DNA from: Mycobacterium sp. IS-1590
GTDB lineage: Bacteria > Actinomycetota > Actinomycetes > Mycobacteriales > Mycobacteriaceae
Direction of reading: 5' to 3'
Length of the DNA stretch: 64,000 nucleotides
Assembly (NCBI RefSeq): GCF_001500025.1
Contig: NZ_LQIW01000045.1
Span: 280,421 to 344,420 of the forward strand
The notes under the pieces were generated by a model that was not told where the DNA came from, did not search any database, and saw only the letters and a list, made by a program, of their open reading frames with translations. Of the stretch, positions 50,770 through 58,462 are shown in pieces. The translations under genes were made by a program, and so were the position numbers. The first letter of the stretch is position 1, and every line of letters begins with the position of its first letter.

Positions 50770-52007
50770 CCGCGTCGGGGGCGAGCGGGCGTCGCCAGCA
50801 CCGTGGCGATACCCGTGGTCAGCGGTACCGACAAGGCGAGCGCGATGCCGCCGACCGCCGAGCGGGCGATCTCGATGGCCACACTCTCGCTGGTGAGCAC
50901 GTCGCCCAGGGCCCGATTGGCCACGCTGAACAACAGCAGCAAGGGCAACGCGCTACCCGCATACGCCAACACAAGCGTGTAGACCGTGCTCGCGATGTGG
51001 TCACGTCCCACGCGCATCGCGCCCAGGTAGATGGTCCGCCGCGAGCTGCCCTCGAGCTCGGCCAATTCGAACACCGTCGCGGCCTGTGTGACCGTGACAT
51101 CGTTGAGCACACCGAGCGACCCGATGATGAAACCGGCCAGCAGCAGGCCGGTGATCGACACGTTGCCCAGGTAGGCCGCGACCTCGTTGTTGCGATCTTC
51201 CGAAAGACCCGTCAGGTGAGCCAATTCGATTGCCCCCCACGAGAGGAACGCGGCAAGCAGAAGCGAGGTGAGCGTTCCGAGCAGGGCGGCGCTGGTCCGC
51301 AGGCTCACACCGTGGGCCAGGTAGATGACGGCGTAGAGGATCAGTGCTGAGGCCACCAGCGCGACCGGGACGGCCGCGGCGCCGTCACGCAGCGCCGGCA
51401 GCATGAACACCACGAGCACCAGGAACGCGACCACGATGCCGATGAGTGCGCGAAACCCCCGCCACCGGGCGACGACGACCACCACCACGGCGAACGCCAC
51501 GGCGAGCGCGACGAGCGGCCACGTCCGTTCGTAGTCGTAGAACGAATAGGTGGTGGTGCCGGCCGCATCGACCTGACGGCTGATCCTGACCTCGTCACCG
51601 GGGGCGAGGGTGGGTTGACCGGGGCCTCCGCTGAATTCGAGCAGGGTCGCCGCGCCCTTGTTGGGACCCGATTGGATGCCGATCAGCGTCTGTACGCACT
51701 CGGCTCCGCCACCCGCGGACGGGGCGGGATCGGCGGTGAGCACCTGACCGACCGACGGGCTGCCGCATGTCGTGGTGCTGCTCGACCGGACCAGGCCCGA
51801 TTCGGTGGTGACGGCGCCGCCCTCGGCGTTCTGAAACGGCAGCGGTATCTCGGTCTTCTGCTGGCTCGGCCACAGCCACGCCGCCCCCGCCAAGACGGCC
51901 ACTCCGATTGCGATCAGCAGGCCGACGACGACTTTCGCGGCGATCGGCCCCAGCGGCGCCGGGCCCGCGGGAGAGTGCGAATGCGCGTGTCCGTGTGAGT
52001 GCGTCAC
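50766..52007 (-). CDS. YibE/F-family membrane protein
   Basis: A 413-residue protein with a His-rich cytoplasmic start (THSHGHAHSHS), one N-terminal helix, a ~110-residue soluble loop with a Cys pair, and seven to eight C-terminal helices. The YibE/F signature is in the middle: GVLNDVTVTQAATVFEL. Role in transport is suspected but unproven in the family. It stands between an isomerase-like gene (convergent) and the aminotransferase gene. Confidence 0.83.
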   Translation of the reverse strand: MTHSHGHAHSHSPAGPAPLGPIAAKVVVGLLIAIGVAVLAGAAWLWPSQQKTEIPLPFQNAEGGAVTTESGLVRSSSTTTCGSPSVGQVLTADPAPSAGGGAECVQTLIGIQSGPNKGAATLLEFSGGPGQPTLAPGDEVRISRQVDAAGTTTYSFYDYERTWPLVALAVAFAVVVVVVARWRGFRALIGIVVAFLVLVVFMLPALRDGAAAVPVALVASALILYAVIYLAHGVSLRTSAALLGTLTSLLLAAFLSWGAIELAHLTGLSEDRNNEVAAYLGNVSITGLLLAGFIIGSLGVLNDVTVTQAATVFELAELEGSSRRTIYLGAMRVGRDHIASTVYTLVLAYAGSALPLLLLFSVANRALGDVLTSESVAIEIARSAVGGIALALSVPLTTGIATVLATPARPRRG

Positions 52008-52102
52008 CCGGTCAGGGTAGAGGCAGCCGCGAGCGCTTTCTTACGTGCGGTTTGCGGCCTTCCATCTGTACGCACCTGAGCGCTCGCGTCGACGGGGCGC
52101 CG

Positions 52103-53377
52103 CTACTGTCGATAGCTGACCAGGAAGTTGCCCAGCCGCTCGATGGCGTTGGCCAGATCGCGGGCCCACGGCAGCGTCACGATGCGCAGGTGATCCGGTG
52201 TCGGCCAATTGAACCCGGTGCCCTGGGTGACCAGAATCTTCTCCTGCAGCAGCAGATCCAGAACCAGCTGCTCGTCGTCGACGATGTCGTAGACCTCGGG
52301 GTCCAGCCTCGGGAACGCATACAGCGCCCCCTGGGGCTTCACGCAGGACACCCCGGGGATCTCGTTCAACATCTGCCAACCCACATCGCGCTGCTCCAGC
52401 AGGCGGCCGCCGGGCAGCACCAGCTCCTCGATGCTCTGATGCCCGCCGAGCGCGACCTGGATCGCGTGCTGTGCAGGAACATTCGGGCACAATCGCATGT
52501 TCGCGAGCAGGCTGATGCCCTCGATGAAGCTGGTGGCGTTCTCCTTGGGCCCGGTGATCACCAGCCAACCCGCCCGGTAGCCCGCCACCCGGTACGCCTT
52601 CGACAGGCCGTTGAAGGTCAGGGTCAGCACATCGGGTGCCACCGATGCCGTCGCGATGTGCTCGGCGTCGTCGTAGAGGATCTTGTCGTAGATCTCGTCG
52701 GACAACAGCAGCAGCTCGTGCTTGCGCGCCAAATCCGCGATCTGCGTGAGGATCTCGCGGGTGTACACCGCGCCGGTCGGGTTGTTCGGATTGATCACGA
52801 CGATCGCCTTGGTGCGCTCGGTGATCTTGGATTCCAGGTCGGCGATGTCGGGCATCCAGCCCTGTGTCTCGTCACACAGGTAGTGCACGGGGGTGCCGCC
52901 CGCCAACGACGTGCACGCCGTCCACAGCGGATAGTCGGGCGCCGGAATCAGCACCTGATCTCCGTTGTCGAGCAACGCCTGCAACGTCATCTGGATCAAC
53001 TCGGACGCGCCATTGCCGAGATAGACGTCCTCGACATCGAATCGCGGGAACCCGTCGACGAGTTCGTAGCGGGTGAACACCGCGCGTCGCGCGGGCATGA
53101 TGCCCTTGGAATCGGAGTAGCCCTGGGCATACGGCAGGGCCGCGATGATGTCGCGCATGATCACGTCCGGCGCCTCGAAACCGAACGGCGCGGGGTTGCC
53201 GATGTTCAGCTTGAGGATGCGATGCCCCTCGGCCTCCAACCGTGACGCGTGCTCGTGCACCGGTCCGCGGATCTCATACAGGACGTCCTGCAGCTTCGAC
53301 GACTGCGTGAACGTGCGCTGCCGCGGTCCATGTCCGGCGGCATGGATCGGCACGTGGTGGGCGGTCACATCATTCAT
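52103..53377 (-). CDS. aspC: Pyridoxal-phosphate aminotransferase (AspC/AlaA-like, Rv0337c-like)
   Basis: A 424-residue class I/II aminotransferase. Features: IGNPAPFGF near the substrate site, NGASELIQMT, VVINPNNPTGAVY, DEIYDKILYD, and the PLP Lys in TFNGLSKAYRVAGYRAGW (Lys about 259). The C-terminal Arg site is in HLRIVTLPW. It transaminates aspartate or alanine with 2-oxoglutarate. Named aspC in M. tuberculosis annotation, though alanine may be the true substrate. It sits downstream of the iron-sulfur reductase gene, separated by 46 bases, as in M. tuberculosis (Rv0337c/Rv0338c). Confidence 0.87.
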   Translation of the reverse strand: MNDVTAHHVPIHAAGHGPRQRTFTQSSKLQDVLYEIRGPVHEHASRLEAEGHRILKLNIGNPAPFGFEAPDVIMRDIIAALPYAQGYSDSKGIMPARRAVFTRYELVDGFPRFDVEDVYLGNGASELIQMTLQALLDNGDQVLIPAPDYPLWTACTSLAGGTPVHYLCDETQGWMPDIADLESKITERTKAIVVINPNNPTGAVYTREILTQIADLARKHELLLLSDEIYDKILYDDAEHIATASVAPDVLTLTFNGLSKAYRVAGYRAGWLVITGPKENATSFIEGISLLANMRLCPNVPAQHAIQVALGGHQSIEELVLPGGRLLEQRDVGWQMLNEIPGVSCVKPQGALYAFPRLDPEVYDIVDDEQLVLDLLLQEKILVTQGTGFNWPTPDHLRIVTLPWARDLANAIERLGNFLVSYRQ

Positions 53378-53423
53378 GCTCTCACTTTTGTCCAGCGATT
53401 AACCAAAATCGCCGGTCAACGGT

Positions 53424-56400
53424 TCATCGTTTACCGGGGGGCCGGGCGCCTCTGGCGATACCCAGTCCCTTCACCGGAGGCGGTTCGGGCTTGTCTCCGT
53501 CGTCCCCGCCGGAAGGCTCTGGGGCAGCTACGGATTCGCCGTTGTCCTTCGGCTCCGGTTGTGCGGCAGCGGATTTGGGCTCGGCGGGCGGCTGTGCCGG
53601 CGCCGCCGATTTCTTGGCTCCGGGCCGGCGTGCGCCCGGTGCGATGCCGAGGCCCTTGACCTCGGGTTCGGGCTTGGGCTCCAGGCCCCGGTCCGAGTCG
53701 GCGGTGTCGGTCTTGGCACCCGGCTCCGCCTTGTCCGGGTCCACGTTCGGCGGTTGGGTGACAGTCGCCTGGCCCTCGTTGGGCGACGTGGCCTGCGTCT
53801 TCTTCTTCGCGCCGGGCCGCTTGGCGCCTGCCGCGATGCCGAGGCCCTTGACCTCGGGCTCCGGCTTGGCTTCCGCGTCCGTCTTGGCTTCGGCCTCGGC
53901 GGGCGCCGCCTGTGCGGCCGGTGCGGCCTTCTTGGCTCCGGGCCGCTTCGCGCCTGCTGCGATCCCGAGCCCCTTGGCGGGTGCTGCTGTGGCAGCGGGC
54001 TTTTCGTCGCCCGCGGGCTTGTCGGCGGCGGGCGCGGCGGTCTTCTTGGCGCCGGGACGCTTGGCGCCGCCCGCGATTCCCAGGCCCTTGACCGGTTTGG
54101 TTTCGGTCGCCGTCGCCGCTTCGACCTTGGGCTGCGGCTCGGCCTGCGCCTCCGCTTCGGCCTCCGCCTCGGTGGGGGCTTCCTCCACGGGTGCTTCGGC
54201 GGCCAGCTTGGCGGCACGTTCCTCGGCCTCCTTTGCCGCGGTGCCCTTCTCCGGAAGCGTGATGGTGCTCTTGTCCAGCGAACCCAGCAGCAGCTGGGCC
54301 ACGTCGAGCACCTCGGCTTTCTCCACCTCGCGGGCCGCGGAGACCTCGTCGACACCGTCGGTGATCATCACGCGGCAGAACGGGCAGCCGGTCGCGATGG
54401 TCGAGGCGGTGTCCATGGCCTCTTCGGTGCGCTCGGTGTTGACGCGCTTGCCGATGTGTTCTTCCATCCACATCCGCGCGCCACCGGCGCCGCAGCACAG
54501 GCCCCGATCGGCGTGCCGAGGCATTTCGGTCAGCTTCGCGCCGGACGCCCCGATCAGCTCACGCGGCGCCGAGTACTCCTTGTTGTGCCGTCCCAGGTAG
54601 CACGGGTCGTGGTAGGTGATGTCCGCGCCACCGTCGGCGGGAGTGACGGGAATCAGTTTCTTGTCGCGCACCAGCCGGTTCAGCAGCTGGGTGTGGTGCA
54701 GCACCGTGAAGTTACCGCCGACCTGCGGATATTCGCGGCCCAGGGTGTTGAAGCAGTGCGGGCAGGTGACGACGATCTTGCGGTCCACCCGCTCGACACC
54801 CTCGAACAACTCGTTGAGCGTATCCACGTTCTGCGCGGCCAGCTGCTGGAACAGGAACTCGTTGCCCGAGCGGCGCGCCGAGTCGCCGTTGCACGTCTCG
54901 CCCTCGCCGAGCACCAGGTACTTCACGCCCGCGGCGGCCAGCAGTTCGGCCACGGCCTTGGTGGTCTTCTTCGCGCGGTCCTCGTAGGCGCCCGCGCAAC
55001 CGACCCAGAACAGGTACTCGTAGCCGTCGAACGACTCCACGTCCTTGCCGTACACCGGTACGTCGAAATCGACCTCGTCGATCCAGTTGGTGCGGTCCTT
55101 GGCGTTCTGGCCCCACGGGTTGCCCTTGGTCTCCAGGTTCTTGAACAGCACGCCGAGCTCGCCGGGGAACTCGGACTCCATCATCACCTGGTAGCGGCGC
55201 ATGTCGACGATGTGGTCGATGTGCTCGATGTCGACGGGGCACTGCTCGACGCAGGCGCCGCACGTCGTGCAGGACCACAGCACGTCGGGGTCGATGACCC
55301 CGCCCTGCTCCTCGGTGCCCACCAGTGGCCTGGTGGCCTGCTCGGGACCCGACCCGAGGATCCGTTCGAAGCCGGACTCGGGAACGTGGTCGTGCGAGTG
55401 CTCCTCGGATTTCTTCTCGCCGCGCAGTTCCTCGCCGAGACCGCCCTCCGGGGTGTTCTCCAGCGGCGATTCCTTGTCGCCGAGGATGTAGGGCGCCTTG
55501 GCGAACAGGTGATCGCGCAGGTTCATGATCACGAGCTTGGGCGACAGCGGCTTACCGGTGTTCCACGCCGGGCACTGCGACTGGCACCGACCGCACTCGG
55601 TGCACGTGGTCATGTCGAGGTAGGCCTTCCACGTGAAGTCCTCGATCTTGCCGCGGCCCAGCACCGCGTCCTCCGGCGGATCCTCGAAGTCGATGCGCTT
55701 GCCCTCGTACTCGACCGGCAGCAGCGGGCCGAGCCCGTCGGGCATCCGCTTGAACGTGACGTTGATCGGCGCCAGGCCGATGTGCAGGTGCTTGGAGTGC
55801 AGCACGATCAGCAGGAACACCAACATCACCGCGATGTGGGCCAGCAGCGCGATGGTCTCGATCCACGAGTTCGCGGTATAGCCAAGCGGGCTCATCAACC
55901 AGCCCATGAACTGGGAGAAGAACGCTCCGTTGCCGTACGGCAGGGCATCGGTGTTGACCGCGGCGCCGCGCACCAGCGCATAGGTCCAGATGACGTTGAA
56001 GATCATGAACAGGATCAGCCAGGCGCCGCCGGTGTGCGATCCGTAGAAGCGCGAGTCGCGCCCGTGCTGCTTGGGTTCCTGCCTCACCCGGATGATCGCG
56101 AACGTGATGATGCCGAGCAGCACCGCGACGGCGAAGAAGTCCTGAAGGAAGCCCAGAACGTCCCAGCGGCCGATGATCGGGATGTGGAAGTCGTGGTCGA
56201 AGAGCAGCCCGTACGCCTCGAGGTAGACCGACGCCAGGATGAAAAAGCCCCACATGGTGAAGAAATGGGCCAGGCCGGGCAGCGACCACTTGAGCAGCCG
56301 TGTTTGCCCGAAGACCTCTTCAACCTGCGTGGTGATGCGCTTGCCGAGGTTGTCCTTGCGGTTGTTCTCCGGGCTCGTGGGCGCGCCGGAGCGGATCAAC

Positions 56401-56495
56401 GACGTGAGCCAGAGCACGCGTTTGGCAGCGAAGACCAGAACAAGGGCCGTCAGCCCTAGTCCGACGACGAGCCTGATCAGCATCTGCGTATCCAC
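53424..56495 (-). CDS. Iron-sulfur-binding reductase (HdrD/GlpC-like, Rv0338c-like) with repeat tail
   Basis: A 1023-residue protein. Residues 1-250 hold several membrane helices of the nitrate-reductase gamma type, then two 4Fe-4S ferredoxin motifs: CTECGRCQSQCP (about 295) and CTTCGACVEQCP (about 408). Two CCG-type domains follow, WVGCAGAY...ETCNGDSARR and HDPCYLG...LCCGAGG, as in heterodisulfide reductase HdrD and lactate/glycolate oxidase subunits. It probably moves electrons between a membrane carrier and an unknown donor. The tail from about residue 760 is Pro/Ala/Glu-rich with five copies of KGLGIAxGAxRPGAKK; M. tuberculosis Rv0338c is shorter (about 882 residues, from memory). It starts with GTG 56495 beside two palindromes. 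Confidence 0.88.
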   Translation of the reverse strand: MDTQMLIRLVVGLGLTALVLVFAAKRVLWLTSLIRSGAPTSPENNRKDNLGKRITTQVEEVFGQTRLLKWSLPGLAHFFTMWGFFILASVYLEAYGLLFDHDFHIPIIGRWDVLGFLQDFFAVAVLLGIITFAIIRVRQEPKQHGRDSRFYGSHTGGAWLILFMIFNVIWTYALVRGAAVNTDALPYGNGAFFSQFMGWLMSPLGYTANSWIETIALLAHIAVMLVFLLIVLHSKHLHIGLAPINVTFKRMPDGLGPLLPVEYEGKRIDFEDPPEDAVLGRGKIEDFTWKAYLDMTTCTECGRCQSQCPAWNTGKPLSPKLVIMNLRDHLFAKAPYILGDKESPLENTPEGGLGEELRGEKKSEEHSHDHVPESGFERILGSGPEQATRPLVGTEEQGGVIDPDVLWSCTTCGACVEQCPVDIEHIDHIVDMRRYQVMMESEFPGELGVLFKNLETKGNPWGQNAKDRTNWIDEVDFDVPVYGKDVESFDGYEYLFWVGCAGAYEDRAKKTTKAVAELLAAAGVKYLVLGEGETCNGDSARRSGNEFLFQQLAAQNVDTLNELFEGVERVDRKIVVTCPHCFNTLGREYPQVGGNFTVLHHTQLLNRLVRDKKLIPVTPADGGADITYHDPCYLGRHNKEYSAPRELIGASGAKLTEMPRHADRGLCCGAGGARMWMEEHIGKRVNTERTEEAMDTASTIATGCPFCRVMITDGVDEVSAAREVEKAEVLDVAQLLLGSLDKSTITLPEKGTAAKEAEERAAKLAAEAPVEEAPTEAEAEAEAQAEPQPKVEAATATETKPVKGLGIAGGAKRPGAKKTAAPAADKPAGDEKPAATAAPAKGLGIAAGAKRPGAKKAAPAAQAAPAEAEAKTDAEAKPEPEVKGLGIAAGAKRPGAKKKTQATSPNEGQATVTQPPNVDPDKAEPGAKTDTADSDRGLEPKPEPEVKGLGIAPGARRPGAKKSAAPAQPPAEPKSAAAQPEPKDNGESVAAPEPSGGDDGDKPEPPPVKGLGIARGARPPGKR

Positions 56496-56513
56496 CGCGC
56501 GCCTCCCATTCTC

Positions 56514-56559
56514 AAGTTACCCAAGAGTAACTTATCGTAAGTTACCGGTGGGTAACTTA
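56514..56559. promoter_or_regulatory. Two tandem palindromic operator sites upstream of the reductase gene
   Basis: AAGTTAC/GTAACTT (56514-56533) and TAAGTTACC/GGTAACTTA (56538-56559) are the same palindrome, centred 25 bases apart. The second is perfect over 9-base arms. They lie 19-64 bases upstream of the GTG of the leftward reductase gene, an ideal operator or activator position, most like TetR- or MarR-type sites. Confidence 0.75.
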
Positions 56560-56631
56560 ACTCAGGCCTGCTCAAGCCCGGGAGTCATAGTTGCATCTCC
56601 AAAGGAAACACCGCTACGAAGGTTGACCTAA

Positions 56632-58332
56632 CTACGCACCGCCGGTCGGGCTGGACTCGTCGGGCACCGTGTCGGTACCCGTTTGCTCGCTGCTCGAATC
56701 CGGGTTGACGGGACCGTCTTCAGGTGACGGAGTCCCGTTGCCGGGCCCCGGATCGATGGGTGGAGGGTCGGATGCCGGCGGGTTCTGCGGTTCGGCCGGC
56801 GGGGTCTCTGGTTCGGCCGGCGGAGTTTCGGGTTCGGCGGGTGGGGTCTCGGGTTCGGCCGGTGGGGGAGCAGTGGTCGTCGGCGGGGGTGTCCAGGGCG
56901 GTGCGGCCGGCGCCGTCGGTGCGGCCGGCGCTGGGCGCGGAGTGCGCTGCTTCGGCGTGGACGACCGTTGCGCCGGTTGTACGACGACAGTGGTGAGTTG
57001 AGGGGCCTGCGGCGCCGGGGGTGCTGGAGCCGGCGCCGCAGGCGCGGGGGGTGGCGCGTTGTCGGACGTGGAGATGGTCGCCGCCTCGACCGGGGTGGCG
57101 GTGTCACCGCGCAACTGCATGAAGCCGAACAGGGCCGTCGTGATCGCCGCTGCAGCCGCGGCGAGGCTGAACAGGACGAGCGGAGAACGTCGCGGTGCCG
57201 CCTCGTCCTGCCACTGCTCGTGCTGGAAGCGAAGATCGGGGCGTGAATCGGCGAGCGGCAGGGGCGCATCCTCGTGGTCGTCCTCGGACCAGGCCAGCGC
57301 GGCGAACGTGCTCGACGGTGTGTCGACTCGGGCGGTGACTTCCTCGACCGCGGCGGGCGCGAGCGTGGTGGCGGGTTCGACGACACGCCGGCGCGCGCCG
57401 ATCAGTGCGGCCCCAACGGCGGCGGCCAGTTGCGGCTGGGCGGTCGTCACCACCGGTACCCGCAGGTGTTCGGACAGCTTCTGCGTGAGCAGGGGTATGC
57501 GTGCGCCGCCGCCGACAGTCGCGACCGCCGACACCGCAGCGGCCTGGACCCCGTAGCGCTCGAGCGTCTCGTCCACCATGGCGAGGAAATCCGCGACCGG
57601 GCGCCCGATGATGAGCTCGAGCTCGGCGCGGGTGACCCTGACATCGGCGTGGTGCTCGGGCAGATCGACGGCAACGGCTGTCGCGGTGTGCGCAGACAAT
57701 CGCTCCTTGGCGGCGCGGCACTCGTCGCGCAGCCGCCCCAGCGAATTGACGACAGCCGTTCCGGTCGGATCGGGGCCTGCGGGCAGCGATGTCATCACAT
57801 GTGTCAAGAGCGCTTGGTCCACCAGGTCGCCGGAAAGGTCGGCGAACCGGACGGTCTCGCCGATGACCGCGTGGCCCGAGGACGCGTCGACGACCGTGAT
57901 GCTGGTGCCGCTGCCGCCGAAGTCGCAGAGCACGACGACGCCACGAGAGGGCAGCCCCGGGTCGGCGTTCAGCGCGGCCAGAGCTGCGGTGGCGTCCGAG
58001 ACCACCGGCACGTTGCCCAGGGCGGTGCGCAGGGAATCGGCGATCGACGGCCGCCAGTGCCCGGGTACGGCCACCGTGATGTCCTCGGCCGATTGCGTGA
58101 GTGAGCGCAGCGCCTCGGCGAGTAGCCGCTCGGGGCGATGGGCGGAGCCGTCGGGGGCGACGAGGGGAACCGGGTCGCCGACGCGGTCGACGAACCCGGT
58201 GAGCCGCTGCCCTTGCAGCGTCAGTTCGGAGGGGCGGACCACCGCGGCGTGTCCGTCACGAGTCGCGGCGAGGTAGGTCGCGCCGACCGAAACACCCAGC
58301 GGCCGGTCCGGATGTGCCTGGTGATTGAACAT
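56632..58332 (-). CDS. Hsp70/actin-like membrane protein with Pro-rich tail (ini-linked copy B)
   Basis: A 566-residue protein. Motifs: LGVSVGATYLAA (phosphate 1), VLCDFGGSGTSITV (phosphate 2) and VATVGGGARIPLL (adenosine). The linker carries STFAALAWSEDD near residue 340, then a membrane helix (about 384-408) and a Pro-rich tail with PPAEPET repeats (four) and a Ser/Asp end. Unlike copy A the tail is Pro/Glu rather than Thr-rich. It is downstream of the LuxR regulator gene but separated by 121 bases containing two TTAGGGGAT repeats, so it has its own promoter. No Hsp70 substrate domain is present. Confidence 0.84.
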   Translation of the reverse strand: MFNHQAHPDRPLGVSVGATYLAATRDGHAAVVRPSELTLQGQRLTGFVDRVGDPVPLVAPDGSAHRPERLLAEALRSLTQSAEDITVAVPGHWRPSIADSLRTALGNVPVVSDATAALAALNADPGLPSRGVVVLCDFGGSGTSITVVDASSGHAVIGETVRFADLSGDLVDQALLTHVMTSLPAGPDPTGTAVVNSLGRLRDECRAAKERLSAHTATAVAVDLPEHHADVRVTRAELELIIGRPVADFLAMVDETLERYGVQAAAVSAVATVGGGARIPLLTQKLSEHLRVPVVTTAQPQLAAAVGAALIGARRRVVEPATTLAPAAVEEVTARVDTPSSTFAALAWSEDDHEDAPLPLADSRPDLRFQHEQWQDEAAPRRSPLVLFSLAAAAAAITTALFGFMQLRGDTATPVEAATISTSDNAPPPAPAAPAPAPPAPQAPQLTTVVVQPAQRSSTPKQRTPRPAPAAPTAPAAPPWTPPPTTTAPPPAEPETPPAEPETPPAEPETPPAEPQNPPASDPPPIDPGPGNGTPSPEDGPVNPDSSSEQTGTDTVPDESSPTGGA

Positions 58333-58396
58333 GGCATGACGCTATGGCGCGACGTCGGCGTGCGAATCCGGCGCCGGGCCCGTCGTCGCACACGGC

Positions 58397-58421
58397 GGTT
58401 AGGGGATCTCGGTTAGGGGAT
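58397..58421. promoter_or_regulatory. Paired TTAGGGGAT motif upstream of copy B
   Basis: GGTTAGGGGAT occurs at 58397-58407 and 58411-58421, a 14-base period. On the minus strand it reads ATCCCCTAA, the motif also paired at 62855 and 63605. It lies 65-90 bases upstream of the copy B start. Confidence 0.65.
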
Positions 58422-58434
58422 GACGGCGCACTGG

Positions 58435-58462
58435 GGGATCACGACTGCGGGATCACGACTGC
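58435..58462. repeat. Perfect 14-base tandem duplication at the LuxR gene end
   Basis: GGGATCACGACTGC is repeated exactly at 58435-58448 and 58449-58462, spanning the stop codon of the LuxR-type gene. It looks like a recent slippage event. Confidence 0.75.

Noticed and set aside
53559..56459. A 966-codon plus-strand open frame
   Set aside because: It mirrors the iron-sulfur reductase on the minus strand, whose 4Fe-4S and CCG motifs are unmistakable; the antisense translation is low-complexity Gly/Arg-rich.
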